DNA of 64,000 nucleotides from Ferruginibacter sp. (GCA_017983695.1 JAGOAX010000006.1:62001-126000); one strand, 5' to 3'. Positions 46,389-54,864 are shown, numbered from the stretch's first letter. Numbers and translations are program-made. The notes: generated by a model not told the origin, from the letters alone.

Positions 46389-47973
46389 GTTCCTTATTTT
46401 TTACAATTGGCTGTGTCAATATATCACTTAGGTCAATTACAAACGACTGCATATCCTCCATGCGATATTGCTTTGGTATTGGATAGCCATTCAGGTAAAC
46501 AACCGGGGTGTGTGGCACATGATTTTTCGCTGTCCATTGCTGGTATTCCCTGATGGCTGAATGACCGGAACTGTTTTCAGCAGAAGATGGATATTTTGTC
46601 TTGAATTTTTCTATATCCATGCTTTCAAACCAGTGATGCAACACCTGCTCTTTGTTTTCTCCTGAGGCAATGGTTTTTAAAATATGTTCAATGGCAACCA
46701 TCCTTCGGTCGTCTTTTTTATCATCTGCCTTTGCAAGAAAAATAACAGAGAGGCTTATCAGGTCGGGATACTTTTTTAATAACAGTTCCAGTTGTTGATG
46801 TGTCGTGGCGCAAGGGCGACAAAATGGATTTGAAACGATGGCAAATTGTAAAGGAGCATCCATCTTGCCAAGAAAGGCGGGGTTATCAGGCAGCAGGGTA
46901 TTAGTATGGGGCTGTTTATACAGTAAAGATTGAAAGACTTCAGGGTTCCTCTTCCATTTCAGTACTTCAATGAACTTCGCTTTATGTTCCAACCTTAGTT
47001 TTAAAAATGGTTTGATCAATAACCACAAAGAAGCAAGTGAAAGTGCCATAATAAATTGTGGAATAACCGACGCTAAAACTTCGAAAGAGAATTGCCCTGC
47101 CTGTATAAAAGAAATAAAAAGAATGGCTGCCTGCAGCCAGACAATGCCAATTACCAGCAGGCACATCCGGCACCAGGCTTTTACTATTTTCCATTGGTAA
47201 TACACAGAAAAAACAGTAAAACAAAGGGACAAACATGCCGGTATTAGTAACAGCGTTAATGAAGCGTTAGTATTTCCCGCAACAAGATTGAATAAAGAAA
47301 ATAAAAACAAGGCTATAAAATACACTAACCCTGCATCGCCCATGCTTACCCCATCAGCAAGCTTTGCTGCTTTTGAGTTTAATACCAGGTTACAACTTTG
47401 AGATGTAGCGGTACTGCACAATTTTTCTGTAAGGGCATTTTGTTGCCCCAGACCATGTAAAACTATAAGGCTGCAAATGGCAATACCGCCAATACTTAAA
47501 AGAGAAAAGGCAAACAGGGAAGCAGTAAAATAAAAGGCATTAAGCAAAAAGAAAACAAGCAGGCCTATGCCAATCGCCATTTTAAAACCAGATGATGCCT
47601 TCTTTTCATTTTTTAGAAAAGTTTCATGCTCCTGACTATTTATTTTTTGAGATGTACCCACCATTACCGCTACACCATCCCAGCGGTTCAGGAATTTTTC
47701 TTTATTGTTTTCGTAGTATTCAGCCGAAGGAACAATTTCAAAACTATTGACAGCCTTTGGCGTTCCTGCCAGGAAGGGAAAACGGAATTCTGCAATATGT
47801 TCTTTTTCAGCCTGTACTGCGGTATATTTCAGGCCTAATTCATCCAATGTATCAGTAAAGGAAAGTAAAGCAGGGTAATCCGGATGTGACTTAATGCGCC
47901 TTTCTACAAAGGCAGCTGAGAATGGGATTTCACAATTTTTTAAATACTTGCAGGCGATGTCTGAAAAATTCAT
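46357..47973 (-). CDS. C39-like/VKOR/thioredoxin fusion, disulfide-forming oxidase
   Basis: A 538-residue inner-membrane protein in three parts. Residues 1-115 resemble a C39 peptidase domain, but the DCG active-site Cys is missing, so it may only bind GG leaders. Residues about 130-325 form a VKOR domain with five or more TM segments, loop Cys186 and Cys194, and the redox pair C268-R-M-C271. Residues about 340-530 are a thioredoxin/DsbA-like domain with NPFCRPC (Cys385, Cys388). Such fusions make disulfides in secreted proteins using quinone. It is the first gene of the leftward peptide cassette, matching the many cysteines of the four peptides. Confidence 0.9.
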   Translation of the reverse strand: MNFSDIACKYLKNCEIPFSAAFVERRIKSHPDYPALLSFTDTLDELGLKYTAVQAEKEHIAEFRFPFLAGTPKAVNSFEIVPSAEYYENNKEKFLNRWDGVAVMVGTSQKINSQEHETFLKNEKKASSGFKMAIGIGLLVFFLLNAFYFTASLFAFSLLSIGGIAICSLIVLHGLGQQNALTEKLCSTATSQSCNLVLNSKAAKLADGVSMGDAGLVYFIALFLFSLFNLVAGNTNASLTLLLIPACLSLCFTVFSVYYQWKIVKAWCRMCLLVIGIVWLQAAILFISFIQAGQFSFEVLASVIPQFIMALSLASLWLLIKPFLKLRLEHKAKFIEVLKWKRNPEVFQSLLYKQPHTNTLLPDNPAFLGKMDAPLQFAIVSNPFCRPCATTHQQLELLLKKYPDLISLSVIFLAKADDKKDDRRMVAIEHILKTIASGENKEQVLHHWFESMDIEKFKTKYPSSAENSSGHSAIREYQQWTAKNHVPHTPVVYLNGYPIPKQYRMEDMQSFVIDLSDILTQPIVKNKEHEAVADFSWK

Positions 47974-48186
47974 AAATATTTTCTAACTTATTTATTGTTC
48001 AAATTTTTGTCAATTTCATTTTCTACTAAATTTCATCTTAGTATACTATCCTTTCGGGTTTTTGGTAATTAATTAGAAACAACAAGTAATCATTTAACCC
48101 CTCGCATACAAATGAATAAATGCTGTTAATTATCCTTTGATTATAACATATTGAGGTTATAAAGGGATGTGGGCTATTTTTTTGCA

Positions 48187-48201
48187 TTATGTATAACATA
48201 A
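48187..48201. promoter_or_regulatory. Palindromic GntR/FadR-type operator, right copy
   Basis: TTATGT-ATA-ACATAA, the same arms as the left site with a changed spacer. It lies 136 bp upstream of the regulator ATG and directly downstream of the leftward promoter at 48202-48234, and 214 bp from the VKOR start. It probably serves autoregulation and control of the cassette. Confidence 0.68.
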
Positions 48202-48234
48202 TAAAGATACTGGTATATTTTACACTCTGCCAAA
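48202..48234 (-). promoter_or_regulatory. Leftward promoter in front of the peptide cassette
   Basis: Minus-strand TTTG at 48234-48231, a 21-base spacer and TATCTTTA at 48209-48202, the same as the SusC2 promoter. It would transcribe toward VKOR and the rest of the cassette with a leader of about 220 bases. Confidence 0.55.
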
Positions 48235-48336
48235 TATTTTATATAAAATTTATTAACATTATGAAAATCAAATGTTGGAAAGAGGCTGTATTAAAAATAA
48301 AAAATCGTATCTTTAGTATTAAGTAATACATATTTT

Positions 48337-49050
48337 ATGACAACTGAGATGCTTACAGAAACTTTTAAGTCCATAGAAAATACCAGTCTTGTTGACAAAG
48401 TGGAAGCGAACCTGGTGCAGCTCTTACAACAGCAAAAGTTGAAAATCGGGGATTCTATACCAACTGAACTGGAGCTTGCCGAAAGGCTTGGCGTAAGCCG
48501 TACTGTAATAAGAGAAGCTTTGCTCCGGCTTAGGATGATGGGGCTGATTGAATCAAAAAAGAAAAGAGGCGCTGTAATTACCAGCCCTGATTTATTTGGT
48601 AATATGAGCAAGAGTATGAACCCTCATATTCTTACACCCGAAACATTGAGGGAAGTGTTTGAAATACGGTTAGTGCTGGAAATAGGAATGGCAGACCTGC
48701 TTTTTCACCGTATTACTAAGGAAGATATTAAGGCCCTGCATGAAATTGTGGACGATGAACCCCCTGCAACTCAATATCATCTATTTAATATTGAGCATGA
48801 AATTGCCTTTCATGGTAAACTGTATGAGATAACTGGTAATGAAACCATGAAAAAATTCCAGAAAATGTTATTGCCCGTTTTTGATTATGTACATAACAGC
48901 GGATTATTAAAAAAGCAGCCTTTGTTAAAAATGTTCGTTTCGCATAAAGAGCTGGTGGATATTCTGGAGGACGGGACTCCCGAGCAATTTAGAAATGGTA
49001 TGAGAGACCATCTTGAGAACCACTTCGCAAGAATATTTGATTTACCATAG
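48337..49050 (+). CDS. FadR-subfamily GntR transcriptional regulator
   Basis: A 237-residue regulator. Residues about 18-85 are the winged helix (IPTELELAERLGVSRTVIREALLRLRMMGLI), and the rest is an all-helical FCD effector domain with the expected Asp/His metal-site region (IEHEIAFHGKLYEITGN). FadR-type repressors such as NanR commonly control sialic-acid genes and respond to a pathway sugar. Its own 5' region, with the TTATGT-N3-ACATAA operator, is duplicated in front of SusC2, so it most likely represses both the sialoglycan operon and the peptide cassette. The effector is unknown. Confidence 0.9.
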   Translation: MTTEMLTETFKSIENTSLVDKVEANLVQLLQQQKLKIGDSIPTELELAERLGVSRTVIREALLRLRMMGLIESKKKRGAVITSPDLFGNMSKSMNPHILTPETLREVFEIRLVLEIGMADLLFHRITKEDIKALHEIVDDEPPATQYHLFNIEHEIAFHGKLYEITGNETMKKFQKMLLPVFDYVHNSGLLKKQPLLKMFVSHKELVDILEDGTPEQFRNGMRDHLENHFARIFDLP

Positions 49051-49198
49051 TTTGCCACGGCGCTGCTTTGCCAGTTGCTATCCATATAAATTAAAAAAAA
49101 TACTGACAAGATAATACTGATACTTACTATACCCGCCATCCCTTAACCACCAAAGAGCATAGAACAATATTTGATAATTAAAACCTGAGGGGACAGGT

Positions 49199-49768
49199 AT
49201 GCAAAAAGCAAACTACAACGACAGAGCATTGGTGGTAGAAATACTATCTGCATCTTTTAAGGATAATAAAAGTGTAAACTATATCATAGCCCAGGATGAT
49301 AAAAGGGAGCTAAGGCTAAAGAGATTAATGGCCTATTCCTTCGATATTTGTTATTTGTTTGGGGATGTTTTACTTTCCGACGACCGCAGGGCGGCCGCTT
49401 TACTTATTTATCCTGACAAAAAACGAACTACCATAAAGTCAATATGGCTGGATGTAAAACTGGCTATTCAATGCATTGGTATTTTTAATCTTTCAAAAGC
49501 TATTAAAAGGGAGGCGGTCATAAAGAAAATACACCCTCCGACTCCTTTTTCCTATCTCTGGTTTATAGGTGTAAAACCTGAAAATCAAAATACCGGCTCC
49601 GGTACAATTCTATTGAAGGAAATAATAGCTCAAAGCAAAACAGAACATCGCCCCGTTTTCCTTGAGACTTCTACTCTAAGAAATTTACCCTGGTATAAAA
49701 AGTACGGATTTGAAATTTACAACGAACTGAATTTTGGATACGGGTTGTTTTGCCTGAAGCTTGAATAA
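49199..49768 (+). CDS. GNAT-family N-acetyltransferase
   Basis: A 189-residue cytoplasmic protein with the GNAT acetyl-CoA motif: WFIGVKPENQNTGSGTILLKEI (about residues 120-141, with the Q/R-x-x-G-x-G/A pattern as QNTGSG) and a C-terminal FLETSTLRNLPWYKKYGFEI typical of the fold. The substrate is unknown. It lies 148 bp after the regulator gene and 17 bp before the LuxR-type regulator gene, on the same strand, and may belong with the latter. Confidence 0.85.
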   Translation: MQKANYNDRALVVEILSASFKDNKSVNYIIAQDDKRELRLKRLMAYSFDICYLFGDVLLSDDRRAAALLIYPDKKRTTIKSIWLDVKLAIQCIGIFNLSKAIKREAVIKKIHPPTPFSYLWFIGVKPENQNTGSGTILLKEIIAQSKTEHRPVFLETSTLRNLPWYKKYGFEIYNELNFGYGLFCLKLE

Positions 49769-49785
49769 TTTAATAAAATTCCTGT

Positions 49786-50775
49786 ATGTTATTTCCCGGT
49801 ACACAAATGCATCTTGTAACTTTCCTATTTGTATGTATAGAAATAGTTGTTCTTTTTTATCTGCTCATCTACCGGCTGGCCAGACCAGATGATAAGGAAG
49901 TTTTTCTCAATATTATTTTAATTCTCCTGCTAATAATCTACAATGTTACCGGTGGATTACTGCCGGATGAGAACCTGCCAGGTTCCTTTTTTCTTCAAAC
50001 AAGTATTGCGTATGCTACAGGGTTTATTACTCCCTGCTATTTCCCTTACTATGTTTATCATGCCTTTAAACTGGAGAAAATGAAGTTTCATGTGTATAAA
50101 GGTGTTTTCATTTTTCTCATACTGCCCTATATCATTTTTGTATTGCTGTTTGTTTTATCCGGGCATCTTGAAACGGCAAAAAATCTTTTAATCATTCCAA
50201 CTTTGTATGCATTGGTCGTTATTATTACTTTAGTTAAGGCCGTGCGATATAAATATGAAAATAACTTTGAGACCAAAGGAGCAAAGGAAGAAATGGCTGT
50301 GTCATTCATAAGCCTTACACCATGGGTTAGTCTTCCTGTAATTGACTATTTTAATTCTGGACAGGTTGTAGAGGCAACTACTACAAACACAGGTTTTTTG
50401 TTGTTGCTCGGCTTACACCTAAAGCAACATATTAGAAAAGTTAAAGCAGAACATCAGCGGTTGATTGAATCTGAAGAACAGCTAAGCCAGTGGAATGAAA
50501 AGCTGCAAGCGGAAGTAGATAAAAGAACCCGTGAAATAGAACGGCTTAGTATCGATGAACGAATCCTGCAAAGTTGTAAACAATATCAACTGACCGCAAG
50601 GGAAAGAGAAATAGCCAGGCTGATATGCCGGGGCAGTTCCTATAAACAAATTGCTGAGAGTTTGTTTATAGCCGAAAGAACGGTAACAAAACATGTGCAA
50701 AATATATTTGACAAAGTAAAAGTTTCCAGTAAACTCGAGCTGCTCAATAAGTTAGGTATTGTACCAATAAATTAG
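49786..50775 (+). CDS. Membrane-bound 7-TM LuxR-type transcriptional regulator
   Basis: A 329-residue protein with about seven hydrophobic segments in residues 5-215, a short coiled coil (about 218-255, EEQLSQWNEKLQAEVDKRTREIERL) and a LuxR/GerE helix-turn-helix at about 262-325 (QLTAREREIARLICRGSSYKQIAESLF, ERTVTKHVQNIFDKV). The layout suggests a one-component membrane sensor whose DNA-binding domain is held at the membrane. The signal and targets are unknown. It starts 17 bp after the GNAT gene. A second Met at 49807 is a possible start. Confidence 0.85.
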   Translation: MLFPGTQMHLVTFLFVCIEIVVLFYLLIYRLARPDDKEVFLNIILILLLIIYNVTGGLLPDENLPGSFFLQTSIAYATGFITPCYFPYYVYHAFKLEKMKFHVYKGVFIFLILPYIIFVLLFVLSGHLETAKNLLIIPTLYALVVIITLVKAVRYKYENNFETKGAKEEMAVSFISLTPWVSLPVIDYFNSGQVVEATTTNTGFLLLLGLHLKQHIRKVKAEHQRLIESEEQLSQWNEKLQAEVDKRTREIERLSIDERILQSCKQYQLTAREREIARLICRGSSYKQIAESLFIAERTVTKHVQNIFDKVKVSSKLELLNKLGIVPIN

Positions 50776-50798
50776 CCAACTGTCATGCTTTAAAACTT

Positions 50799-50830
50799 AA
50801 AATACGCTGAATTACTTACTAAAATACGCT
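50799..50830. repeat. Two AAAATACGCT direct repeats 22 bp apart
   Basis: AAAATACGCT at 50799-50808 and 50821-50830, about two helical turns apart, in the 111-bp gap upstream of the RteC-like gene. The spacing suits a pair of sites on one DNA face and suggests an operator or activator site. Confidence 0.45.
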
Positions 50831-50886
50831 ACTTAACGTAATGTTATTGGTTTGCTATTTGCAGTTCAACTGCATAAATGTGAGTT

Positions 50887-52095
50887 ATGAAAAGTGTAGT
50901 AAAGGCAAACGGTATCGCAAGAGATTTTGGAATCAGTCAATCCCTTCTGCTTCAGGATGGCGAGTCATTTTCGGGGGCAAAATTATCCGTTCAACAGGCA
51001 CTCGGTAAATGGTATTTTATACTTAGCAAAGGCCTGGATAATCCGTCCCATAAGGAGCATATTTTTCCTGAGTTATTGGAGAATGAATTGTTCAATAGTC
51101 TCCAAACAGATGTAGAATATATACCCTCACTCCTGATGGAAGAATTTATAGGGGGCACTTTAGTTTTTGATAAAGGGCAATACATAAAACTTGTTCAAGC
51201 ACTATTGCGAAATATCAGCGATGAGGTTTTTGATAAAGCGGAAGAACACAGCAATGTTTGTACACAGATTGAAACAACACTTGGGTTTATACAAAATTTC
51301 TTTTACGAGTATTTTGATTTTGACAGCAGGATTACAAAATTTCAATTCAGGGAAATTTCAAGGTGCTTAAAAATGAAGGTTGACTATTTGCTGTTAAAAT
51401 TGAATAACGGTAACCTGCTTCAGGCGTTTTACCAGGCAATAACAGAGCAATGTACCTTTCAGGAAATTGATGTTACTTACAGGCAGTTGGGTTACCTGCA
51501 AAACATCATTCAGGAAATTGAAGCTGGTTCACCATCTGTATCAGAAAGTGTTATAAGAAATTCTCTGTATTACAACAATTTCAATGCAAACTGTTTTGCT
51601 GAGTACGAAATCGGCTTGATAAAAGAACAGGCCGAAAATGCTGAATCTGATACAGCCTGTATTTTGGTTTTGCAACATCAACTCAATCTGATTTCCCAAA
51701 TAAAAGTAAAACCAACAACTTGTTTCGATAATAAGAAAGCATCCCTGAAAAAAATAATTGCAGACTGGATAACAGATGAAATAAAACATTTACAGCAAAA
51801 AAATAAACAGGTTTCGGGCAAAGATATTTTGATAGACCCCGAATTGAAAATACAAACATCACTGTCTGTTGCAAAGCTGGCTGTGCTAATCAGGCTGCTG
51901 GTTGTTGACAAAATTATTATTAACAGGACAGTTGCCCCAATGCTGAAAACGGTTTCAAAATTATTTACTACCCTGCAAAAGGATGAAATTTCATTTGGGA
52001 GTTTGGAAACCAAATATCATGCACCTGATAAAAATACAGTAAGCGTTGTAAAGGAGATGTTGCAGAAATGGGTAGCATTGACCGGAAGGCTATGA
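50887..52095 (+). CDS. RteC-like protein of a conjugative element (tentative)
   Basis: A 402-residue cytoplasmic protein. The C-terminal part (about 325-402) has SLSVAKLAVLIRLLV, ISFGSLETKYHA and VVKEMLQKW, which resembles the C-terminal pattern of RteC proteins of Bacteroidota conjugative elements. The middle has FFYEYFDFDSRITKFQFRE, also RteC-like. RteC promotes excision gene expression in CTnDOT. The N-terminus is not recognised. Neighbours of mobile-element type support the call. It converges on the AbiEii-like gene with 23 bp between stops. Confidence 0.45.
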   Translation: MKSVVKANGIARDFGISQSLLLQDGESFSGAKLSVQQALGKWYFILSKGLDNPSHKEHIFPELLENELFNSLQTDVEYIPSLLMEEFIGGTLVFDKGQYIKLVQALLRNISDEVFDKAEEHSNVCTQIETTLGFIQNFFYEYFDFDSRITKFQFREISRCLKMKVDYLLLKLNNGNLLQAFYQAITEQCTFQEIDVTYRQLGYLQNIIQEIEAGSPSVSESVIRNSLYYNNFNANCFAEYEIGLIKEQAENAESDTACILVLQHQLNLISQIKVKPTTCFDNKKASLKKIIADWITDEIKHLQQKNKQVSGKDILIDPELKIQTSLSVAKLAVLIRLLVVDKIIINRTVAPMLKTVSKLFTTLQKDEISFGSLETKYHAPDKNTVSVVKEMLQKWVALTGRL

Positions 52096-52118
52096 AAGTA
52101 AATAAACAACTCACCAAT

Positions 52119-53348
52119 TTAGTTTATAGCAATACTTTCAAATACCCATTTATTTTTCTTCCAAATAAATGCTACAGTGTAACTAATAGTCTTGTTTGCC
52201 GGGCTTGCAAGCTTGTACATGTCTGTATGATAGGTAACAGGTGTACTAAAAGTAGCTCCTTCACTTTCAAAACTTTTATCGTTGTCAATTTGAAGTGCTG
52301 CGTCTTTAATTATATTTTCCAATACATGATACTCGTTGATGAGGCGAAACCTGCCGGTTAATATTTTCAACTCATTAATCATTGTATCAAAGTCAAGTGA
52401 AGCCCCGTAAATCATAGCAGCCTGCATAGCCCTGTAATCCTGCCGAAACATTTCTATCACCGCATCAGGCGGTATAAAAGAAAGCGTTGAATAATGAAGT
52501 GTATCATAATCCACATTACCCAACCTTACATAACTTTTACGATGTTCTAATAAAGTTGTATAAAATTCATAATCTTTTAAAGCTTCGATGCCAGCCTCAG
52601 TATTCATCAGTTTTACCAGGTCGTATAAATGACGGGACAGCCGTTCAATTTTTACTTTATCCGTGTTTACATTCAGGAATTTTTCATGTAACAAAAAAGC
52701 TTTTTCCAATAATGTTTTTCGTGGCTCTACAGCAACTACTTCAAAAGGAGTTTCTGCATACGCAATATTTGGAAATGCTTCGAATAAGATTGATTGAATA
52801 GATATAGTGGCATATGGGTCTTTAAGGGAACGTACACTAAATTCTATCTTTACTTCATCGGCAATATACCCATGCGGCGGATATAATGATTTGTATTTTA
52901 CATATAAAGTTTGTGGGTCTCTGTCGGGTATTGTTTCAGGAACTGTTTCTGCTGTAATACCAATATCGTTCATCGGTATTCCCATAGCATTGAATTGAGC
53001 TTTTAAAGCATCCAGTAAAACAGTGCTGGTAAATTCACAACCTAATTTCTTTAATGTTTTTACATAGGTATGGCTAGGGTTAGTTTTATACTCCTTTCCA
53101 AAAGCCAGTGGGTCTAATGCTATATCAATATCTTCTGAAAACCGTTCTATCAATTTCCATCCTTTGCTTAATGAAGTGCCGCCTTTAAAAATAAAAAACT
53201 TTGCATAGTGGCTTTCAAATAATGCTTTAAGGGTAAGTGTTACCCACCAATCTTTTTCTATCGCTTTAGCAGCAATACCACTTACAACTGCCGCTTGTGC
53301 AATACTTGTTCTTCTTTGCTCGTCTGTTAATTGTAACCAGCCTGTCAT
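52119..53348 (-). CDS. AbiEii-like nucleotidyltransferase toxin
   Basis: A 409-residue protein with the nucleotidyltransferase core motif FKGGTSLSKGWKLIERFSEDIDI: GGTSLS at 56-61 and catalytic Asp73/Asp75. This marks the AbiEii/AbiGii family, the toxin of type IV toxin-antitoxin abortive-infection systems; related MenT toxins modify tRNA. The rest of the protein is helical. The antitoxin-like gene lies directly upstream (6 bp), the normal order for AbiE. It would stop growth on phage infection or on loss of the element. Confidence 0.9.
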   Translation of the reverse strand: MTGWLQLTDEQRRTSIAQAAVVSGIAAKAIEKDWWVTLTLKALFESHYAKFFIFKGGTSLSKGWKLIERFSEDIDIALDPLAFGKEYKTNPSHTYVKTLKKLGCEFTSTVLLDALKAQFNAMGIPMNDIGITAETVPETIPDRDPQTLYVKYKSLYPPHGYIADEVKIEFSVRSLKDPYATISIQSILFEAFPNIAYAETPFEVVAVEPRKTLLEKAFLLHEKFLNVNTDKVKIERLSRHLYDLVKLMNTEAGIEALKDYEFYTTLLEHRKSYVRLGNVDYDTLHYSTLSFIPPDAVIEMFRQDYRAMQAAMIYGASLDFDTMINELKILTGRFRLINEYHVLENIIKDAALQIDNDKSFESEGATFSTPVTYHTDMYKLASPANKTISYTVAFIWKKNKWVFESIAIN

Positions 53349-53354
53349 GTTCTG

Positions 53355-53951
53355 TTATTTTAAAAGCTTTACAATATAATCATGAATACGGCCAGATGTT
53401 AGCAGCAGGTTTCTTTTTAACTGACCGGGATTTTCTTTCTGTAAAATTGCTTTTATTTTATTTGCTGTATCACTATCAATGTTTGCAGGATTTATTTCAT
53501 CCAATGCCAAAATTACCAGGCTGCTTAACTGGCCTTCCAGCGACATTTTTTTGGGAGTGGTGGCTTTAAATCGGATAACCGTTTTACCAATTTTTATCTG
53601 CCGGTTTTCGCCATCCGTAATGTAAACAAGTTTGGTGGGCACCTGCGTAGTAAGACCCAATCGGTGCAGCGCATAAGCCCCCGCAGGCTTTATACGAACC
53701 TTTTCTTTTTTGGCGATAGTCTCAGCTACTTCTTCCGGTGCTGGGAAAATAACGCCGAATAAAGGGTCTATTTTTGGCACATAATAAATGCCATGCGCCA
53801 GCCTTTTCAACTTCCCTTCCCGGCTTAATCTTGACAAAGCAGTTTTAACAGCGGTTTGAGTACCTTTTGCCCTAAAGTCAGTTGGAAAAATCAAATCCCC
53901 CTTCTTACGCCTTGAAATTGAGTGTTCTATATGCTTATGTACGTTTTCCAT
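53355..53951 (-). CDS. AbiEi-like (DUF6088) antitoxin
   Basis: A 198-residue protein. Residues about 10-70 form a winged helix (FPTDFRAKGTQTAVKTALSRLSREGKLKRLAHGIYYVP), followed by a C-terminal domain with IKPAGAYALHRLGLTTQVP and VYITDG, matching the AbiEi/DUF6088 antitoxin pattern. Such proteins repress their own operon and block the toxin by an indirect (type IV) mode. It is the first gene of the pair, 6 bp before the toxin. The 112-bp region upstream holds no recognised site. Confidence 0.87.
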   Translation of the reverse strand: MENVHKHIEHSISRRKKGDLIFPTDFRAKGTQTAVKTALSRLSREGKLKRLAHGIYYVPKIDPLFGVIFPAPEEVAETIAKKEKVRIKPAGAYALHRLGLTTQVPTKLVYITDGENRQIKIGKTVIRFKATTPKKMSLEGQLSSLVILALDEINPANIDSDTANKIKAILQKENPGQLKRNLLLTSGRIHDYIVKLLK

Positions 53952-54063
53952 TGTTACAAAAATAAGGAAAAAGGTAGCAGAATTAATGCATTTTTAAGGT
54001 GAAATGTCGGCTTTATAACGTTCAGGTGGGCCGCCGGAAGTGTTTAAGGACTGCTTTGGGGTA

Positions 54064-54633
54064 CTATTTACAATTTTCACAAATGTCGTCTAATTTCAAA
54101 AAAGCATACTTCCATAAATCACTATTAAAGTCTTGATTTTTCAGGTCTGTTAAATAGGCCTTCAAACTTGTGTAAAGTGCATTAATAAAATCTTCTGCGT
54201 TAATGGTTTTATTTGCAGGGTCTAATAAATCTCCTTTTAATAAAATTCGCCACGCATTTTTTGTTTCGGATTGATGGAGAATTCCACAACGAATATTTGA
54301 ATAAAAATCCTTTGATATTTTGTCATCAAACCCCGGAAAATTATTTATTTCGCTTTTGAAGAAATTGATAAACATTTGTTTTCCAATTCGGCTGGTGTCT
54401 TTTTCGCCTTCTTTAAAAGATTGCAATGTCTCAATTATGAAACACCCAATTGCCATTTTTAAAAACCCACTTTTAATGTCCCTAACATGTTTGAGGTATC
54501 TATTTTCAAATCTATGTTCAATTAGTTTTATTATTTCCTTTTTTGCAACATTGTCTTTGTCATGCATCCATTGCTTTAATTCCCCAACAGTAACATTTGA
54601 CGTTAATAAATAGTCGCTATAGTTTTTTTTCAT
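54064..54633 (-). CDS. Hypothetical protein with a HEPN-like R-x4-H motif
   Basis: A 189-residue, mainly helical cytoplasmic protein. YSNIRCGILHQSETKNAW (about 111-128) has Arg115-x4-His120, the spacing of the HEPN ribonuclease motif, inside a stretch often seen in uncharacterised proteins of defence or abortive-infection loci. I do not recognise the full family. Position near an AbiE pair within a mobile-element-like region fits a defence or toxin role, but this is inference. The 231-bp region upstream (54634-54864) has only a TTG-started open frame and no clear gene. Confidence 0.6.
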   Translation of the reverse strand: MKKNYSDYLLTSNVTVGELKQWMHDKDNVAKKEIIKLIEHRFENRYLKHVRDIKSGFLKMAIGCFIIETLQSFKEGEKDTSRIGKQMFINFFKSEINNFPGFDDKISKDFYSNIRCGILHQSETKNAWRILLKGDLLDPANKTINAEDFINALYTSLKAYLTDLKNQDFNSDLWKYAFLKLDDICENCK

Positions 54634-54864
54634 TGTATGTCTTAATTTTCGAGGTCTTTTTCCTTACAGTCAACTTTTTAATTGACGTACTATCCTGTAC
54701 AATTCCCCTTAGATTATTATGGAATAAATGTACTAATAATTCTTTTTCTAAATGGATGATGCCTGTAAAGACCAAATCGCCGGGTAGCCCTACCTCGCCT
54801 ACGTTTATTACTTCTGATTTGGAAAGGTAATTGCAGAAATCAACTATAGTCAAATCATTTCACT

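Larger units (their letters stand above)
48187..48426. repeat. Right copy of the ~240-bp duplicated promoter/operator/regulator segment
   Basis: Matches 29686-29924. Here the regulator gene continues intact. The rest of the 363-bp gap between VKOR and the regulator (47974-48186) holds an inverted repeat TTATAAC-N8-GTTATAA (48141-48162) and otherwise nothing I recognise. Confidence 0.88.

Noticed and set aside
30092..47973. Cassette as a lanthipeptide, sactipeptide, graspetide or thiopeptide cluster
   Set aside because: I found no LanB/LanC/LanM, radical-SAM, YcaO or ATP-grasp enzyme; only disulfide and sugar enzymes accompany the peptides.
29686..48426. Cassette flanks as insertion-sequence or transposon ends
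   Set aside because: The repeats are direct, about 240 bp, and contain host regulatory and coding sequence; no transposase, integrase or terminal inverted repeats were seen.
54617..54853. A 78-residue minus-strand open frame upstream of the HEPN-motif gene
   Set aside because: It has only a TTG start, no ribosome-binding or family support, and overlaps the next gene by 17 bp. The region may simply be 5' untranslated.
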